A stretch of DNA of 64,000 bases from Streptomyces luteolifulvus (GTDB lineage: Bacteria; Actinomycetota; Actinomycetes; Streptomycetales; Streptomycetaceae). The DNA is taken from the NCBI RefSeq assembly GCF_008806595.1, contig NZ_VZRB01000010.1:1-64000 (forward strand), given 5' to 3'. Positions 25,772-34,184 of this stretch are shown here, one piece after another. Position 1 is the stretch's first letter. Each line of letters opens with the position of its first letter. The notes beneath the pieces were generated by a model, which did not search any database, was not told where the DNA came from, and worked only from the letters and a program-made list of their open reading frames with translations. Position numbers and translations under genes: made by a program.

Positions 25772-27256
25772 TCAATCCCACGCCTCGCCCCGCCCCTGCC
25801 GGGGCAGCCCCAGTTCCACCGCCGCCGCCGAGTTGCAGTACTCCCGCACCGCACTCGTCCGCGCCACCACCCGGCCCTGGTGCACCACGATCCTGCTGTA
25901 CGCCAGGGACAGTGCACCCGCCAGCCGGTCCCCGCGCACCGCGAGAAGATCGGCCGGAAAGCCCGCCTCCACCCGCACCTCGGGCAGCCCCAGAACCGTC
26001 CGCGCCGACGAACTCACGGCGTCGTAGGCGTCCTCAGGCCGCAGCCCGTAGCGGGACGACAGCAGATACGCCGCCTCCAAGGGGTCTCCGCGGCCCACCG
26101 GGTTCGACACGTCGCGCAGGGCGCCGCTGCCGGCGGCCACCTTGACGCCCGCCGCACGCAGCAGCCGTACCGGAGCCGTGCCCCGCCGGTCGACGCCCGC
26201 GCAGCCGCCCTGCGGCAGACACACGACCGCCACCCCGGCCGCCGCTAGCTGGTCCGCGGTCCGTGACGCCACATCGGCGGGCAGCCGTCCGAGGCCGCCG
26301 CACGGGCCGAGCGTCAAGCCGGGACGCAGCCCGCCGGCCATCGCCGCGATCCGGGCGATACGGGCCGGGTCGGTGGCGTCGGTGTGCAGATCGACGGGGC
26401 AGCCGTGCGCGGAGGCGACCTCCAGGAGGGTTTCCACATAGCCCGTCGGATCGGGGTCCACATCCGGACAGCCGCCCACGACAGAGGCGCCCATGCTCAC
26501 CGCGTCCCGGAGCATCGCGAGCCCGTCGGCCCCGGCCACCCCGGTCAGCATCCTCGGCATCGCCACCGCCGTCAGCTCGGTGAGCCCGCGCAGCGAGCGC
26601 CGTGCCCGCAGTACGGCGCTCAGGGCGCCGAGCCCCTGGACGTCGCCCACGCGCACGTGTGCCCGCAGCGCCGTCGTGCCGTGCCCGAGCTGGAGCAGGG
26701 CGGCCTCGGTGGCCCGGCGCTGGACGTCCTGGGGCTCGTACGAGACCGGGCCGCCTCCGTCGACGTCGGCCGAGAACGCGGTGTCACCGTGGATGTGCGG
26801 TTCCGCCGGGGCCGGCAGGAGCAGATAGCCGGTGAGGTCGACGCGCGTGCCGCAGCCGTATGCCCCGCCCGCCGCCAGGCTGCCGGCCGTCCCGACCGCC
26901 TCGATGCGCCCTCCGCCCAGCCGTACGTCCACCCTCCGGCCGTCGGTGAGCCTCGCCCCGCACAACACAAGGCCGGCCGGATCGGCCGGCCATGACGAGC
27001 ACATCTCCGGGGGCGAAGCAGCAGGCCTTGAGCCGGGCGAGGGCCGCGAGTCCGATGCAGACGACGGTCCGGACGCGGCCCGTGGGTCCGAAGCAGACGA
27101 CGAGCCGGGCGACGGCCGTGAATCCGCTGAAGGCGCCGAGTCCGGCGACGACGATGAGCCCGAACGAGCCGATGAGCCCGAAGGTGACGATGAGCCCGAA
27201 GGCGACGATGAGCCCGAAGAGGAGGACCACGGCGGTGGCGGCTGGCTGTCGGGCAT
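25772..27256 (-). CDS. Amidohydrolase-like protein with missing metal ligands
   Basis: 494 residues from the ATG at 27254-27256. The domain resembles cytosine deaminase-type amidohydrolases: PHIHGD (about 153-158) supplies the first HxH and VDLHTDATD the next histidine. Where the family has a SHxxxL histidine this protein reads LTLGPCGGLG. Where it has a catalytic Asp (usually TDNxxDP) it reads GSGALRDVSNP. Two key positions therefore look lost. The first ~85 residues are Ser/Pro low complexity, partly encoded by 18-bp repeats. A shorter start at 27004 would remove them but lacks a spaced ribosome site. Possibly a pseudoenzyme. Confidence 0.7.
   Translation of the reverse strand: MPDSQPPPPWSSSSGSSSPSGSSSPSGSSARSGSSSSPDSAPSADSRPSPGSSSASDPRAASGPSSASDSRPSPGSRPAASPPEMCSSWPADPAGLVLCGARLTDGRRVDVRLGGGRIEAVGTAGSLAAGGAYGCGTRVDLTGYLLLPAPAEPHIHGDTAFSADVDGGGPVSYEPQDVQRRATEAALLQLGHGTTALRAHVRVGDVQGLGALSAVLRARRSLRGLTELTAVAMPRMLTGVAGADGLAMLRDAVSMGASVVGGCPDVDPDPTGYVETLLEVASAHGCPVDLHTDATDPARIARIAAMAGGLRPGLTLGPCGGLGRLPADVASRTADQLAAAGVAVVCLPQGGCAGVDRRGTAPVRLLRAAGVKVAAGSGALRDVSNPVGRGDPLEAAYLLSSRYGLRPEDAYDAVSSSARTVLGLPEVRVEAGFPADLLAVRGDRLAGALSLAYSRIVVHQGRVVARTSAVREYCNSAAAVELGLPRQGRGEAWD
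27153..27224. repeat. Four 18-bp tandem repeats in the amidohydrolase 5' region
   Basis: Units of gatgagcccgaaggygac at 27171-27188 and 27189-27206, with diverged copies on either side (27153-27170 and 27207-27224). In frame on the minus strand. Confidence 0.88.
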
Positions 27257-27462
27257 CGCGCTCCAGGGGCTCGGGCACTGCGCACTAGGGGGACGCAAGA
27301 TCACACAGAGTGAGTCGAGCCTAGGGTGACGACCCGTCCGCTTCGGGGAGGAGCGCAATAGTCGTACCAGTGTGGTGCTGCTGCCTCGCGGGCCGCGGGA
27401 GAGGCGCCGGGGGCGCCCGGGAGGGCGGTGGAACGGGGCCGGGCTGCGGGCCCGAAACGGAT

Positions 27463-27490
27463 TTGGGTGAACGGCGGCCGAGCGTGTAAT
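27463..27490 (+). promoter_or_regulatory. Probable promoter of tRNA-Thr
   Basis: TTGGGT (27463-27468), 16-bp spacer, TGTAAT (27485-27490), 13 bp before the tRNA. Confidence 0.5.
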
Positions 27491-27503
27491 GTCTTCATCG
27501 CTC

Positions 27504-27576
27504 GCCCCAATAGCTCAGTCGGCAGAGCGTCTCCATGGTAAGGAGAAGGTCTACGGTTCGATTCCGTATTGGGGCT
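27504..27576 (+). tRNA. tRNA-Thr (GGU)
   Basis: 73 nt. The acceptor stem is GCCCCAA/TTGGGGC, the anticodon arm TCTCC-ATGGTAA-GGAGA (anticodon GGT) and the T arm TACGG-TTCGATT-CCGTA. CCA not encoded. Confidence 0.95.
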
Positions 27577-27622
27577 CTGGTGTGTGAGGTTCCCGTCGCG
27601 AGGCGGGGCCCGATCGCATCAC

Positions 27623-27695
27623 AGCGGTGTAGCTCAGTCGGTAGAGCAAGCGGCTCATAATCGCTGTGTCACCGGTTCAAGTCCGGTCACCGCTA
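27623..27695 (+). tRNA. tRNA-Met (CAU), elongator type
   Basis: 73 nt. The acceptor stem is AGCGGTG/CACCGCT, the anticodon loop CTCATAA (CAT) and the T arm ACCGG-TTCAAGT-CCGGT. The paired A1-T72 end argues against the initiator form. It is followed 90 bp later by rpmG, the usual actinobacterial order. Confidence 0.93.
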
Positions 27696-27784
27696 CTGAC
27701 AGTAGCCGATTGCGGGGTCGGTCCTTCGATCGGCTACTCTTTCTTGCGTTAAACACATCTATCCGTTCGTCAAGGAGCACTCAC

Positions 27785-27949
27785 GTGGCTGCCACCGACG
27801 TCCGCCCGAAGATCACGCTGGCCTGCGTGGAGTGCAAGGAGCGGAACTACATCACCAAGAAGAACCGGCGTAACAACCCGGACCGTCTTGAGATGAAGAA
27901 GCACTGCCCGCGTTGCAACGCGCACACCGCGCACCGCGAGACGCGATAA
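27785..27949 (+). CDS. rpmG: 50S ribosomal protein L33
   Basis: 54 residues. It has the zinc-binding form with CVEC (residues 14-17) and CPRC (37-40), and the usual RNNPDRLEMKKHCP block. GTG at 27785 with AAGGAGCA upstream. It probably shares transcription with the two tRNAs. Confidence 0.95.
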   Translation: MAATDVRPKITLACVECKERNYITKKNRRNNPDRLEMKKHCPRCNAHTAHRETR

Positions 27950-27962
27950 ATCAGGCTCGTAG

Positions 27963-27997
27963 GCGAGGCCGCCCCCGTTCTCGGGGGGCGGCCTCGC
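27963..27997 (+). terminator. Terminator after rpmG
   Basis: A 14-bp perfect stem (27963-27976 with 27984-27997) and 7-nt loop lie 14 bp after the rpmG stop. Confidence 0.8.
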
Positions 27998-28119
27998 GTC
28001 GTTTCGGTCCCGGTTACCGACCGGTTCCGGCCGACTACAGGTCCCGTACAGGACGACCAGGTCCACTGCAGGCAGCAACCCGCAGCAGACATCACGCAGA
28101 CATCAGGAGGTGCCGGGCC

Positions 28120-28572
28120 ATGGCGCTCGACCAGTCCTTCGTGGGGCGGGCCTATCCGCCCACCGACCCCTATGAAGTGGGCCGGGAGAAGATCCGTGAG
28201 TTCGCGGAGGCGGTGGGGGACGCCAATCCCGCGTACACGGACCCGGAAGCCGCCAAGGCGCTCGGACACCCCGATGTCATCGCGCCGCCGACCTTCGTCT
28301 TCGCGATCAGCTTCAAGGCCGCGGGGCAGGTCGTCGAGGACCCGCAGCTCGGCCTGGACTACAGCCGCGTGGTGCACGGCGACCAGAAGTTCGCCTACAC
28401 CCGGCCGGTGCGCGCCGGCGACCGGCTCACGGTCACCTCGACCATCGAGGCCATCAAGTCCCTGGCCGGCAACGACATCCTGGACATTCGCGGCGAGGTC
28501 CACGACGAGGCGGGCGAGCACGTGGTGACCGCCTGGACCAAGCTCGTGGCCCGCGCGGCCGAGGAGGCGTGA
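28120..28572 (+). CDS. MaoC-like dehydratase (HadA-like, N-terminal type)
   Basis: 150 residues with a single hot-dog domain of the UPF0336/MaoC_dehydrat_N kind: VGRAYPPTDPYEVGREKI, DANPAYTDPEAAKALG and IAPPTFVFAI. This is the non-catalytic partner type of a two-subunit (3R)-hydroxyacyl dehydratase. ATG at 28120 with CAGGAGGT upstream. It is followed after 7 bp by its catalytic partner, so the two probably form a heterodimer in fatty-acid-type metabolism. Confidence 0.88.
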   Translation: MALDQSFVGRAYPPTDPYEVGREKIREFAEAVGDANPAYTDPEAAKALGHPDVIAPPTFVFAISFKAAGQVVEDPQLGLDYSRVVHGDQKFAYTRPVRAGDRLTVTSTIEAIKSLAGNDILDIRGEVHDEAGEHVVTAWTKLVARAAEEA

Positions 28573-28579
28573 GGATCCG

Positions 28580-29008
28580 ATGACGGCGAAGATCGCGTAC
28601 GACGATGTCGAGCCCGGCACCGAGCTGCCCGCGCAGACGTTCTCCGTGACCCGGGCCACCCTCGTCCAGTACGCGGGTGCCTCCGGCGACTTCAACCCGA
28701 TCCACTGGAACGAGAAGTTCGCCAAGGAGGTCGGGCTGCCGGACGTCATCGCGCACGGCATGTTCACCATGGCCGAGGCGATCCGCGTGGTCACCGACTG
28801 GGTCGGCGACCCGGGCGCGGTCGTCGAGTACGGCGTCCGCTTCACCAAGCCCGTCGTTGTCCCGAACGACGACCAGGGCGCCACGATCGAGGTCAGCGGC
28901 AAGATCGCGGCCAAGCTCGACGACAACACGGTCCGCGTGGACCTCACGGCGACCAGCGCCGGGCAGAAGGTGCTGGGGATGTCGCGGGCGGTCGTACGGC
29001 TGGCCTGA
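28580..29008 (+). CDS. MaoC-family dehydratase (HadB-like, catalytic)
   Basis: 142 residues. It contains the hydratase signature YAGASGDFNPIHWNEKFA (the Asp and His of the catalytic dyad) and IAHGMFTMAEA. It resembles the HadB subunit that dehydrates 3-hydroxyacyl thioesters. ATG at 28580; GAGGATCC upstream. Confidence 0.9.
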   Translation: MTAKIAYDDVEPGTELPAQTFSVTRATLVQYAGASGDFNPIHWNEKFAKEVGLPDVIAHGMFTMAEAIRVVTDWVGDPGAVVEYGVRFTKPVVVPNDDQGATIEVSGKIAAKLDDNTVRVDLTATSAGQKVLGMSRAVVRLA

Positions 29009-29026
29009 CGGGATGTGGGCGGGGGT

Positions 29027-29061
29027 GTAAGGGGCGTTGTCCATTGCGGCGCGCCCCTTAC
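29027..29061 (+). terminator. Terminator after the dehydratase pair
   Basis: A 10-bp stem GTAAGGGGCG/CGCCCCTTAC with a 15-nt loop lies 18 bp after the stop, followed by TTG. Confidence 0.6.
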
Positions 29062-29142
29062 TTGATCGCGGCCCCCTATCTGTAGCAACGGTCGATCCGC
29101 GGCAGACGTTCCGTGGGACTCCGGTCCGTCGCACGGCACCCC

Positions 29143-29172
29143 TTGACTAAGTTAGTGATTGAGTACTAACTT
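29143..29172 (+). promoter_or_regulatory. Promoter of the tetR-type gene (leaderless)
   Basis: TTGACT (29143-29148), 18-bp spacer, TAACTT (29167-29172). The ATG is at 29179, only six bases after the -10, so transcription should begin at or next to the start codon. No ribosome site is present before the ATG. Confidence 0.65.
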
Positions 29173-29173
29173 A
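29148..29173. promoter_or_regulatory. Operator O1 over the tetR promoter
   Basis: Perfect inverted repeat TAAGTTAGT-N8-ACTAACTTA, lying between and over the -35 and -10 elements. It matches the second site at 29848-29867. Confidence 0.75.
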
Positions 29174-29178
29174 TCTTC

Positions 29179-29748
29179 ATGGTCAGGATGAGCGCAGAAG
29201 AGCGACGCGAGAGCGTCATCCGTGCGGCGACGACTGAGTTCGCCCGCGGTGGCTACTACGGCACGTCGACCGAGGCGATCGCCAAGCGCGTCGGCGTCTC
29301 GCAGCCGTATCTCTTCCGGCTCTTCCCGGGCAAGAAGGCGATCTTCCTCGCGACGGCCCAGCGGTGTGTGGAGGACACCATCCGCACGTTCGCGGAGGCC
29401 TCCGAGGGGCTCGAAGGGGAAGAGGCCCTGCATGCGATGGCGAACGCGTACACCAACGTCATCGCGGAGCGGCCCGAGCGTCTGATGATGCAGATGCAGA
29501 TGTACGTGGCAGTGGGCGCCGCCGAGCAGGCCGGTGACCACGAGTTCGGCGAGGCCGTGCGGGCCGGCTGGATGCGGCTGTGGGACAGCGTCCATCTACC
29601 CCTGGGTGCCGACGTCGAGGAGACGACGACCTTCATGGCGTACGGCATGCTCATCAACTGCCTGGTGGCCATGGGATTCCCGCCCGAACACCGGGTCTGG
29701 GAGGGGCTCTACCCGTCGGCGCGGGCCAAGGGCCGACTGGAGGCGTAG
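29179..29748 (+). CDS. TetR-family transcriptional regulator
   Basis: 189 residues. The N-terminal HTH is at about 10-55 (RRESVIRAATTEFARGG then TSTEAIAKRVGVSQPYLFRL). The C-terminal ligand domain is less conserved. It probably represses itself and the downstream MFS efflux gene, because the same inverted repeat sits in front of both. ATG at 29179 gives a leaderless message. An ATG at 29188 is an alternative. Confidence 0.9.
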   Translation: MVRMSAEERRESVIRAATTEFARGGYYGTSTEAIAKRVGVSQPYLFRLFPGKKAIFLATAQRCVEDTIRTFAEASEGLEGEEALHAMANAYTNVIAERPERLMMQMQMYVAVGAAEQAGDHEFGEAVRAGWMRLWDSVHLPLGADVEETTTFMAYGMLINCLVAMGFPPEHRVWEGLYPSARAKGRLEA

Positions 29749-29847
29749 GGCGCAAGAGAAATAAACGGAACAAGAGGAGAGAAAGAGGAGAGGGGAAGGC
29801 GAAAGCCCCGCACTCTTCGTCTTCAGCGCCCTTCCATGCCCGCGAAA

Positions 29848-29867
29848 GTTAGTCAGCAATAACTAAC
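29848..29867. promoter_or_regulatory. Operator O2 upstream of the MFS gene
   Basis: GTTAGT-N8-ACTAAC, the core of O1 with the same 8-bp spacing, 52 bp before the MFS start. Confidence 0.7.
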
Positions 29868-29918
29868 CCGAAATATCGATCACCAAGCCAACGATCACGA
29901 TCACCCGCTGGGGGAGCG

Positions 29919-31361
29919 ATGTCACAGCAGACCGAACGTCGCGGGGGAGCCGTCTGGGCCCTCGTCATCACCAGCGTCGCCGGATTCATGGCGGCCCTCG
30001 ACAATCTCGTCGTCACCACCGCCCTGCCCTCCATCCGCAAGGACCTCGGCGGAGCGCTGGACGACCTGGAATGGACCGTGAGCGCCTACACGCTCACCTT
30101 CGCCGTCCTGCTGATGTTCGGCGCGGCGCTCGGCGACCGGTTCGGCAGGCGCCGGCTCTTCCTCGTCGGGCTCACCGTCTTCACCGGCGCGTCCGCCGCC
30201 GCGGCCATGGCGTCCGGCATCGACACCCTCATCGCCGCCCGCGCGGTCCAGGGCGTCGGCGCGGCGATCATGATGCCGCTGACGCTCACCCTGCTGACTG
30301 CCGCCGTGCCCGCCGCCAAGCGCGGGATGGCGTACGGCATCTGGGGCGCCGTCAACGGACTTGCCGTGGCCTCCGGGCCGCTCATCGGCGGCAGCCTCAC
30401 CGAACACGTGTCATGGCACTGGATCTTCTGGCTGAACGTTCCGCTGGGCGTGGCCCTGCTGCCGCTGGCCCGTCTGCGCCTGGCCGAGTCGTACGGCACC
30501 GGCGCCCCGCTCGACGTTCCCGGCACCCTGCTCGCCAGCGGCGGCCTCTTCGGCATCGTCTACGGCCTGGTCCGCAGCCCCGTCGACGGCTGGACCAGCC
30601 CCCTGGTCCTGACCGGTCTGTTCGCAGGGACCGCAATGCTCGCCGGGTTCGTCCTCTACAGCACCCGCGCCAAGAACCCGATGCTGCCCATGCGGCTGTT
30701 CCGCTCCCGCGCCTTCTCCGGCATCAACGCCGCGAGTCTGCTGATGTTCCTCGGGATGTTCGGATCGATCTTCCTGCTCAGCCAGTACATGCAGGGCGTG
30801 CTCGGCTACTCGCCCACCGAGGCGGGCCTGCGCATGCTGCCCTGGACCGGTATGCCGATGCTCGTCGCGCCGATCGCGGGCAGCCTCTCCGACCGCATCG
30901 GCGGCCGCCCCGTCGTCGCCGCCGGCCTCTTCCTGCAGGCCGCCGGCCTCGGCTACATGGCGTACGCGGCCACGGCCGACGCCTCCTACGCCAGCCAGCT
31001 GCCCGGCCTGATCATCAGCGGCGTCGGCATGGCGCTGTACTTCGCTCCCGCGGCCAACCTCGTGATGTCCAGCGTCCTCCCCAAGGAACAGGGCATAGCC
31101 TCCGGCGCCAACAACGCCCTGCGCGAGGTGGGCGGCGCGCTCGGCATCGCGGTCATGGCCTCGATCTTCTCCGCCCAGGGCGGCTACGAGAGCGGGCAGG
31201 CGTTCGTCGACGGCCTGCAGCCCGCGCTGGTCACCGGCGCCGCGGTGGTCGCGGTGGCCGGAATCGCGGCCCTCCTGATCCCGTCCCGGCGACGCGACCC
31301 CGAGATTGTGAGCGAGGCCGGGCAGGAGTCCGCCCGGATCGCCGAAACCGTCGCCGGCTGA
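29919..31361 (+). CDS. MFS drug-efflux transporter, DHA2 type
   Basis: 480 residues with about 14 membrane helices. The motif-A loop is GDRFGRRRLFLVG (about 72-84). The motif-C-like segment is AVNGLAVASGPLIGG (about 145-159). Proton-driven export of a hydrophobic compound or drug is the family role. The natural substrate is unknown. ATG at 29919 after GGGGGAGCG. It is controlled, by inference, by the TetR encoded upstream. Confidence 0.9.
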   Translation: MSQQTERRGGAVWALVITSVAGFMAALDNLVVTTALPSIRKDLGGALDDLEWTVSAYTLTFAVLLMFGAALGDRFGRRRLFLVGLTVFTGASAAAAMASGIDTLIAARAVQGVGAAIMMPLTLTLLTAAVPAAKRGMAYGIWGAVNGLAVASGPLIGGSLTEHVSWHWIFWLNVPLGVALLPLARLRLAESYGTGAPLDVPGTLLASGGLFGIVYGLVRSPVDGWTSPLVLTGLFAGTAMLAGFVLYSTRAKNPMLPMRLFRSRAFSGINAASLLMFLGMFGSIFLLSQYMQGVLGYSPTEAGLRMLPWTGMPMLVAPIAGSLSDRIGGRPVVAAGLFLQAAGLGYMAYAATADASYASQLPGLIISGVGMALYFAPAANLVMSSVLPKEQGIASGANNALREVGGALGIAVMASIFSAQGGYESGQAFVDGLQPALVTGAAVVAVAGIAALLIPSRRRDPEIVSEAGQESARIAETVAG

Positions 31362-31390
31362 CATCCGATACGGAACGAGAGGAGCTCGTC

Positions 31391-31771
31391 ATGCCCACGC
31401 TTCCCTGGACCGTGCCGAACACCCCGCCCCGAGGCACCGACGTCCACGTCTTCGCCTCCCGCTTCGAGACCCGCACCCTGTGGGGAGCGCTCCGCTTCCT
31501 CGCCCGCACGCCCGGTGTGTGGCGGCAGGTGACCGGGGCGCCCGGGGCCTACGGCGCCAGCCTGAAGGCGCAGCCGTTGCGGCGGACCTTCTGGACCCTG
31601 TCCGCCTGGGAGTCGCCCGAGGCACTCAAGGCCTTCGCCCGCACGGGCACCCACGCGCCCACCTCCCAGGGCCTGGCACCGCAGATGCGGGACGCGAAGT
31701 TCACCACCTGGACGACGACGAGCGACAGCCTTCCGGTGGACTGGAGCGAGGCGATCCGGCGCCTGACGTGA
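31391..31771 (+). CDS. DUF3291/monooxygenase-fold-like protein
   Basis: 126 residues. The pattern VHVFASRFETRTLW, GAYGASLKAQPLRRTFWTLSAWE and FTTWTT resembles small ferredoxin-like-fold (ABM/DUF3291) proteins. It starts with ATG at 31391 behind GAGAGGAGCTC, 29 bp after the MFS stop, so it is likely in the same transcript. It might modify or bind the compound that the pump exports. This is inference only. Confidence 0.65.
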   Translation: MPTLPWTVPNTPPRGTDVHVFASRFETRTLWGALRFLARTPGVWRQVTGAPGAYGASLKAQPLRRTFWTLSAWESPEALKAFARTGTHAPTSQGLAPQMRDAKFTTWTTTSDSLPVDWSEAIRRLT

Positions 31772-31786
31772 GTGCGAGCACCGCGG

Positions 31787-31828
31787 CCACACGCGCGTGG
31801 AGCGGAGAAGCCTGGCACGCGCGTGTGG
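31787..31828. repeat. Inverted repeat with self-palindromic arms
   Basis: CCACACGCGCGTG (31787-31799) and CACGCGCGTGTGG (31816-31828) are perfect complements separated by 16 bp. Each arm also contains the palindrome CACGCGCGTG. It could be a terminator after the DUF3291 gene or a protein-binding site near murB. Confidence 0.6.
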
Positions 31829-31908
31829 ACAGGAGAAAGGGCTCGGCCCATGGCCGGGCCGTTCGCCTGTGGGCAGGGCTGTCGGTGGCGTCTCGTACTC
31901 TTGGGCGC

Positions 31909-32964
31909 GTGCAGGAACTCCACGACGCCCCCCTCGCCCCGCTGACCACCTTCCGGCTGGGCGGCCCCGCCACCAGGCTGGTCACCGCCACGACCGACGC
32001 CGAGGTGATCGCCGCCGTCCGTGAGGCCGACGACAGCGGCACGCCCCTGCTGCTCATCGGCGGCGGCTCCAACCTGGTCATCGGCGACAAGGGCTTCGCG
32101 GGCACCGCGCTCCTCATCGCCACCAAGGGCTTCGCCCTCGACGGCACCCGCCTGGAGCTGGCCGCCGGCGAGGTGTGGACCGACGCCGTCGCCCGCACCG
32201 TGGAGGCGGGACTCGCCGGCGTCGAATGCCTCGCCGGCATCCCGGGCTCGGCCGGCGCGACCCCCATCCAGAACGTCGGGGCGTACGGCCAGGAGGTCTC
32301 GACGACCATCACCGAGGTGGTCGCCTACGACCGTGTCACGCGCGAGACGGTCACCATCCCGAACGCCGAGTGCGCCTTCTCCTACCGCCACAGCCGCTTC
32401 AAGGCCGACCCCGAGCGGTTCGTCGTACTGCGCGTCCGCTTCGAACTGGAGGACGCGGGCGGCCTGTCGGGGCCGCTCCGGTACGCCGAGACGGCCCGCG
32501 CTCTCGGCGTCGAACCCGGGGACCGCGTACCTGTCGAGAAAGCCCGCGAGACCGTGCTCAAGCTGCGCTCCGGGAAGGGCATGGTCCTCGACCCCGAGGA
32601 CCACGACACCTGGTCGGCAGGGTCCTTCTTCACCAACCCGATCCTCACCGAGGAGGAGTTCGCCGCGTTCCACGCGCGCGTGCGCGAGCGCCTCGGCGAG
32701 GGCGTGGAACCGCCCGCCTACCCGGCGGGGCAGGGCCACACCAAGACCTCCGCGGCCTGGCTGATCGACAAGGCGGGCTTCACCAAGGGCTACGGCAGCG
32801 GCCCCGCCCGTATCTCCGGCAAGCACACCCTCGCCCTCACCAACCGCGGCGGCGCGACCACGGAGGACCTGCTGGCGCTGGCCCGCGAAGTCGTCGCCGG
32901 GGTCCGCGAGGCCTTCGGGATCACCCTGGTCAACGAGCCGGTGACGGTCGGCGTCAGCCTCTAG
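31909..32964 (+). CDS. murB: UDP-N-acetylenolpyruvoylglucosamine reductase
   Basis: 351 residues. MurB reduces UDP-GlcNAc-enolpyruvate to UDP-MurNAc with NADPH and FAD in cytoplasmic peptidoglycan synthesis. The FAD-binding core has LLIGGGSNLVIGD and IPGSAGATPIQNVGAYGQE. Catalytic elements are SYRHSRF (Arg), the Ser of AGSFFTNP and the Glu of NEPVTVG at the C-terminus. GTG at 31909 is chosen for homology of the first residues. TACTCT at 31896-31901 lies just upstream, so this message may be leaderless too. Confidence 0.94.
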   Translation: MQELHDAPLAPLTTFRLGGPATRLVTATTDAEVIAAVREADDSGTPLLLIGGGSNLVIGDKGFAGTALLIATKGFALDGTRLELAAGEVWTDAVARTVEAGLAGVECLAGIPGSAGATPIQNVGAYGQEVSTTITEVVAYDRVTRETVTIPNAECAFSYRHSRFKADPERFVVLRVRFELEDAGGLSGPLRYAETARALGVEPGDRVPVEKARETVLKLRSGKGMVLDPEDHDTWSAGSFFTNPILTEEEFAAFHARVRERLGEGVEPPAYPAGQGHTKTSAAWLIDKAGFTKGYGSGPARISGKHTLALTNRGGATTEDLLALAREVVAGVREAFGITLVNEPVTVGVSL

Positions 32965-33025
32965 GCCCGAGAACTCCGGCCCCGGAAGACCGCGAACCTC
33001 GAAGCCCCGTAGACGCCCGGCCCGC

Positions 33026-34057
33026 CTACCCGGCCAGCCAGTCGTCGATCCCCGACAGCAGCTTCGCCCTGGTGTCCTCCGGCGCCGCCGACGCCCGTAC
33101 CGACTGCCGGGCCACCTCCGCGAGCTCCGCGTCCGTGAAGGCGTGATGGCGCCGGGCGATCTCGTACTGGGCCGCCAGACGCGAGCCGAACAGCAGCGGG
33201 TCGTCGGCGCCGAGGGCCATCGGCACGCCCGCCTCGAACAGCGTCCGCAGAGGAACGTCCGCCGGCTTCGCGTAGACGCCCAGCGCCACGTTCGAGGCCG
33301 GGCACACCTCGCAGGTCACACCCCGGTCCGCCAGCCGCTTCAGCAGCCGCGGGTCCTCCGCCGCCCGCACCCCGTGGCCCACCCGGTGCGCGTACAGGTC
33401 GTCCAGACAGTCACGCACCGAAGCCGGGCCGGTCAGCTCGCCGCCGTGCGGCGCCGACAGCAGGCCGCCGTCGCGGGCGATGGCGAAGGCCCGGTCGAAG
33501 TCCCTTGCCATGCCCCGGCGTTCGTCGTTCGACAGACCGAAGCCCACCACACCCCGGTCCGCGTACCGCACCGCGAGCCGGGCCAGCGTGCGCGCGTCCA
33601 GCGGGTGCTTCATCCGGTTCGCGGCGACCAGCACCCGCATCCCCAGCCCCGTCTCCCGCACCGCCGTGTCGACCGCGTCCAGGATGATCTCCAGCGCGGG
33701 GATCAGACCGCCCAGACGAGGGGCGTACGACGTCGGGTCCACCTGGATCTCCAGCCAGCCCGAGCCGTCCTTCAGATCCTCCTCGGCCGCCTCCCGCACC
33801 AGCCGCTGGATGTCCTCGGGCTCCCGCAGGCACGAGCGCGCCGCGTCGTACAGGCGCTGGAAGCGGAACCAGCCCCGCTCGTCCGTCGCCCGCAGCTTCG
33901 GCGGCTCCCCGCTGATCAGTGCTTCGGTCAGCGTCTCGGGCAGCCGTACGCCGTACTTGTCGGCCAGCTCCAGCACGGTGGTGGGCCGCATCGATCCGGT
34001 GAAGTGCAGATGCAGATGGGCTTTCGGCAGCTCAGAGACATCACGTACACGCTCCAT
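33026..34057 (-). CDS. add: Adenosine deaminase-family protein
   Basis: 343 residues. It is a metal-dependent deaminase of the adenosine/AMP deaminase family. Visible sites are HLHLH (residues 14-18), PHGGE (the usual HxGE), RVGHG and ALGADDP (usual xxDDP). The motif after HLHLH is FTGS rather than the commoner DGS, and GLSNDE replaces the more common G(F)DLxGxE. It is therefore somewhat divergent and might act on another purine. ATG at 34055-34057 chosen; the longer frame to 34126 has no ribosome site. It is downstream of the aminotransferase on the same strand but separated by a terminator. Confidence 0.86.
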   Translation of the reverse strand: MERVRDVSELPKAHLHLHFTGSMRPTTVLELADKYGVRLPETLTEALISGEPPKLRATDERGWFRFQRLYDAARSCLREPEDIQRLVREAAEEDLKDGSGWLEIQVDPTSYAPRLGGLIPALEIILDAVDTAVRETGLGMRVLVAANRMKHPLDARTLARLAVRYADRGVVGFGLSNDERRGMARDFDRAFAIARDGGLLSAPHGGELTGPASVRDCLDDLYAHRVGHGVRAAEDPRLLKRLADRGVTCEVCPASNVALGVYAKPADVPLRTLFEAGVPMALGADDPLLFGSRLAAQYEIARRHHAFTDAELAEVARQSVRASAAPEDTRAKLLSGIDDWLAG

Positions 34058-34133
34058 TCCGGAATCCTGCCGTACGTCCCCGCCGTCCCGGTACCGCTTT
34101 CCCCATGAGTGGTCTTGCTCGCACAAACAAACG

Positions 34134-34165
34134 GGGGCCTCCTCCCGGATTCGGGAGGAGGCCCC
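34134..34165 (-). terminator. Terminator of the aminotransferase gene
   Basis: A 14-bp perfect stem (34134-34147 with 34152-34165) and a GATT loop lie 19 bp after the aminotransferase stop on the minus strand. Confidence 0.8.
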
Positions 34166-34184
34166 ATCGAGAAGGCCGGGGACG

